In this document: positions 61,641 through 64,000 of the stretch, in pieces
How the letters are laid out: every line of letters begins with the position of its first letter
Numbering within the stretch: the first letter of the stretch is position 1
From: Acidobacteriota bacterium
GTDB taxonomy: Bacteria > Acidobacteriota > Holophagae > Holophagales > Holophagaceae
Reading direction: 5' to 3'
Assembly (NCBI GenBank): GCA_021794095.1
Contig: JAJYRN010000004.1
Coordinates: 1-64,000, forward strand
DNA: 64,000 nt
Made by a program: the position numbers and the translations under genes
The notes under the pieces: generated by a model
Told to the model about the DNA's origin: nothing
Databases searched by the model: none
What the model saw: the letters and a program-made list of their open reading frames with translations, nothing else

Positions 61641-62537
61641 ATGAATCTGTCCCGCATCCTGCTCCCGGCTGTCTTCCTGCCCTCGGCCCTGGTGGCCCAA
61701 GCCCCGGCTGCCGCTCCGGCCCCAGCCCCGTCCCTCGGGGATCAGGTCCGGGCGACCCGGCCCGTCGTCGAGCAGCTCATGGCCGCGTATCAGTTCCAGG
61801 ATGCCCTCCAGAAGGCCCAGGCTCTGCTCCCTGCCACCCCCCCGCCCTTCGACAAGACCAACAACCAGACCATGCTGGAGAGTTGCATCCGCGCCATGGA
61901 TCTGGGCCAGGCCTACCGTTTGGCGGTGGAGGCCGCCGATGCGGCCGGCCAGTGGGAACAGGCCCTCGCCTACGCCCAGCAGGCCAAGGCTGTCGCCGGG
62001 GCGTGCTACCCGGCCATCCAGGATCCCTTCACCAAGATGGTGGCCTACTACAAAGCGGATGGCGTGAAGGCCCAGCAGACGCTCACCGAGAACGCCAAGG
62101 ACATCGCAGCCCTGAAGGCCAAGACGACCCTCGATCCCGGCGAAAAGCAGGAGCTCGGCCTCGCTCTCGGCGTCGAAAAGACCTTGGCCACCGACACCAA
62201 GTGGGCCAAGTTCTTCCAGACCTATCTGGATGCGGCCAAGGTGGAGACCACTGCCTACGACGGCCTGATCACCGTGATGCAGAGCAAACTGAAGAGCGAA
62301 GCCGATCAGATCGAGGCCTACAAGGCGGGCAAGGGGGACAAGCTCAAGTGGGTGGCGGCCGTGATGTCTGATCCCGCCTACCTGAAGGCCCAGGGCGACA
62401 CCGCCGGCCAGCTGCGCTGGCTGAACCGCCTGGCGGTGCTGGATCCCGACAACAAGAAGGTCGCGCATGAGATCGGCGTCCTCACGGGCAAGATCCATGA
62501 ACCTGCGCCCCGGCGGGTGATCCGCAGGAAGAAGTAG
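61641..62537 (+). CDS. Exported hypothetical protein with helical repeats
   Basis: A 298-residue protein. The signal peptide (MNLSRILLPAVFLPSALVAQ) and an Ala/Pro linker are followed by an all-helical body with TPR-like spacing (YRLAVEAADAAGQWEQALAYAQQAKAVAG; LRWLNRLAVLDPDNKKVAHEIGVLTG). It ends in a basic tail RRVIRRKK. It may be a periplasmic scaffold; no enzyme motif is seen. The frame is open upstream but the ATG at 61641 begins the signal peptide. Confidence 0.75.
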   Translation: MNLSRILLPAVFLPSALVAQAPAAAPAPAPSLGDQVRATRPVVEQLMAAYQFQDALQKAQALLPATPPPFDKTNNQTMLESCIRAMDLGQAYRLAVEAADAAGQWEQALAYAQQAKAVAGACYPAIQDPFTKMVAYYKADGVKAQQTLTENAKDIAALKAKTTLDPGEKQELGLALGVEKTLATDTKWAKFFQTYLDAAKVETTAYDGLITVMQSKLKSEADQIEAYKAGKGDKLKWVAAVMSDPAYLKAQGDTAGQLRWLNRLAVLDPDNKKVAHEIGVLTGKIHEPAPRRVIRRKK

Positions 62538-62579
62538 GCTTCACAGAGAACCCGGGCCTCGAGGCTGTACCCTGGTCCG

Positions 62580-64000
62580 ATGGCCCGCCGTCTCCCCTCC
62601 CGTCCCGCCGCCCGCCCGCCCCGGCCCACTGACACCCGAAGTTCCGTCCCAGGCCCGCGGGGCCCGGGGCTTCGGCCTTTCGAAACCTTCGAGGCCACCT
62701 TCCTGGGCCACCCGGAAGGCGCGGGCGGTTTCCTGCGGGTTCCCGGGCTGCCCAAGGGACCGGGGATGGATCCGGTCGTGGATTGGCAGGATGCCCATGG
62801 CGCCATCCATGGCGACCGTGTCGTGGCCGAGATCAGCGGCGAGGGCTGGGACGGCCGCCTCAAGGCCCGCATCCTGGAGGTCAAGGGCCGGGGCGAAATC
62901 CCCCTGCCCGGCACCCTCCAGAAACAGCCCTGGGGCTGGCGCGTGGTACCCCTGGAGCCCCGGCTGCCCCAGGTGATCGCCGTGCCCGCCACGGAGCTGG
63001 CGGAAGATGGCGAGCTGGTCAGCGTGCGGCTGGATGCGGATCCCGAGGCCAAGCAACTGCGCGGCACCGTGGTGGCCCGCCTCGGCAAGAAGACCGACCT
63101 GCGCATCGAGAACCGCCTGACCGCCGCCCTCTTCAACCTGCGCACCGCCTTCCCCGATGCCGTGATGAGGGAGCTGGCGCCTTTCCCCACTACGATCCCG
63201 GCCGAATGGATCACAGGCAGAGAGGATCTCCGCGAGGTGCTCACCTGCACCGTGGATCCCCCCACGGCGAAAGATTTTGACGACGCCATCAGCCTGGAGG
63301 TGCTGCCCCCCTCCGAAGGCGGCGGCTGGATCCTGGGTGTCCACATCGCCGACGTGAGCCACTACGTGACCGAGGGCGGGCCCCTGGACGAGGAGGCCCG
63401 GCTGCGCGGCACCTCAGTGTACTTCCCGGATGAGGCCATCCCCATGCTGCCCGAGCGACTCAGCGGAGAGCTGTGCAGCCTCCGGGAGGGCGTGGACCGC
63501 CTCACCCTGACGGCCTGGATGACGATCTCGCCCGACCTCGAGGTGGTGGAATCGCGCCTTTCCGAAAGCGTCATCCGCAGCGGGAAACGCCTCACCTACG
63601 ACGAAGTGAAGGAGGCCAGCCTTGACCTCTCCAGCCGCAAGCGGGCCGAACTGGGCGGCTCCCTCTGCGACCTGCTGGACCAGTCCCTGGTGCTGTCCCG
63701 CCAGCTCACCACCAAGCGCCTGGGCCGGGGCGCCATGAACCTGGATACCGAGGAGGCCGAGTTCATCTTCGACGCCGAAGGCCGCCCGGCTGACGCGCGC
63801 CGCTACCCGCGCCACGATGCCCACCGGATGATCGAGGCGTTCATGCTGCTCGCCAACGAGGCCGTGGCACGCTTCTTCACCCGGAAGAAAATCCCCACCC
63901 TCTACCGTGTCCATGACGAGCCCGATCCCCTGAAGCTGGAGGTCTTCGCGGAAGTGGCGCGCACTTTCGGCCTGCTGAAACCCAAGGAGGTGCCCACCCC
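62580..64000 (+). CDS. rnr: Ribonuclease R (partial, 5' part)
   Basis: The gene starts at an ATG and is open to the end of the window (about 473 codons). After a short basic Pro-rich start there are cold-shock-like OB domains (about 35-195) and then the RNB catalytic domain with the metal-binding motif DPPTAKDFDDAIS at 226-238, HIADVSHYV, and MIEAFMLLANEAVA near the edge. RNase R degrades structured RNA 3' to 5'. Only the start and catalytic core are visible; the C-terminal S1 domain lies beyond position 64000. Confidence 0.93.
   Translation, partial: MARRLPSRPAARPPRPTDTRSSVPGPRGPGLRPFETFEATFLGHPEGAGGFLRVPGLPKGPGMDPVVDWQDAHGAIHGDRVVAEISGEGWDGRLKARILEVKGRGEIPLPGTLQKQPWGWRVVPLEPRLPQVIAVPATELAEDGELVSVRLDADPEAKQLRGTVVARLGKKTDLRIENRLTAALFNLRTAFPDAVMRELAPFPTTIPAEWITGREDLREVLTCTVDPPTAKDFDDAISLEVLPPSEGGGWILGVHIADVSHYVTEGGPLDEEARLRGTSVYFPDEAIPMLPERLSGELCSLREGVDRLTLTAWMTISPDLEVVESRLSESVIRSGKRLTYDEVKEASLDLSSRKRAELGGSLCDLLDQSLVLSRQLTTKRLGRGAMNLDTEEAEFIFDAEGRPADARRYPRHDAHRMIEAFMLLANEAVARFFTRKKIPTLYRVHDEPDPLKLEVFAEVARTFGLLKPKEVPT

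Noticed and set aside
60627-62498. Upstream extension of the glycosyltransferase frame to 948 codons
   Set aside because: It is antisense to the acyltransferase and the exported helical protein; the GT9 fold starts at the GTG at 60626.

Overview
The window is 64 kb of high-GC bacterial chromosome, densely coding and mostly housekeeping. Gene content and protein style suggest an Acidobacteriota member of the Holophagae (Geothrix/Holophaga-like): a complete minor-pilin/PilY1 cluster, c-type haem proteins, an NrfD/Fe-S redox module, GroES-GroEL under a CIRCE element, and GxxExxY nuclease genes flanked by short palindromic repeats. This placement is an inference; there is no rRNA gene here to confirm it. 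One RNA gene is present, tRNA-Leu(UAA).

Layout. 0.3-3.4 kb: a small c-type cytochrome, tRNA-Leu, and a leftward run hpt - GxxExxY nuclease - lptE - holA. 3.6-5.2 kb: an ECF sigma factor, its anti-sigma factor and a periplasmic Spy/CpxP-like protein, overlapping end to start. 5.4-7.9 kb: RNase J and RsmA. 7.9-15.5 kb: a type IV pilus minor-pilin operon (fimT, pilV, pilW, pilX, pilY1). 15.7-19 kb: priA and tsaD, divergent and only 23 bp apart. 19-20.1 kb: a second GxxExxY nuclease between two complete palindromes, then a lone gatC. 20.1-37.3 kb: anmK, a TgpA-like transglutaminase, a slipin, an MBL hydrolase, uvrC, a secreted protein made of tetrapeptide repeats, scpA and lipA. This stretch ends in a four-gene leftward operon: Fe-S protein, NrfD membrane protein, haem-binding sensor kinase, and a membrane-anchored response regulator with a GcvH-like domain. 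37.5-42 kb: a tiny Cys/Lys-rich periplasmic protein, groES-groEL, a zinc-ribbon protein and a YggS-type PLP protein. 42-54.6 kb: a DUF4139 protein, a diguanylate cyclase, and a Bat-type (DUF58/VWA/TPR) operon. That operon is interrupted by a type IIG restriction-modification enzyme and an MNT-HEPN toxin-antitoxin pair. 54.7-64 kb: thioredoxin-like protein, a 313-bp MITE-like element, a thioesterase, cysS, a metallophosphoesterase, a family 9 glycosyltransferase, an acyltransferase, and the 5' part of an RNase R gene that runs off the window.

The most interesting material is non-standard. (1) At least six imperfect palindromes built from a 9-bp unit of the type CACNRAGRN occur in intergenic space. 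They come in four sequence subtypes; two are associated with PD-(D/E)XK GxxExxY nuclease genes and the others are solo, including one inside the groES-groEL operon. (2) A 313-bp element has near-perfect 30-bp terminal inverted repeats and a TAA duplication. (3) The defence cassette sits in the Bat operon, and a diverged copy of the restriction enzyme's C-terminus lies on the far side of the MNT-HEPN pair. (4) The Fe-S/NrfD/haem-kinase/GcvH-regulator operon is a candidate quinone- or redox-sensing signalling complex.
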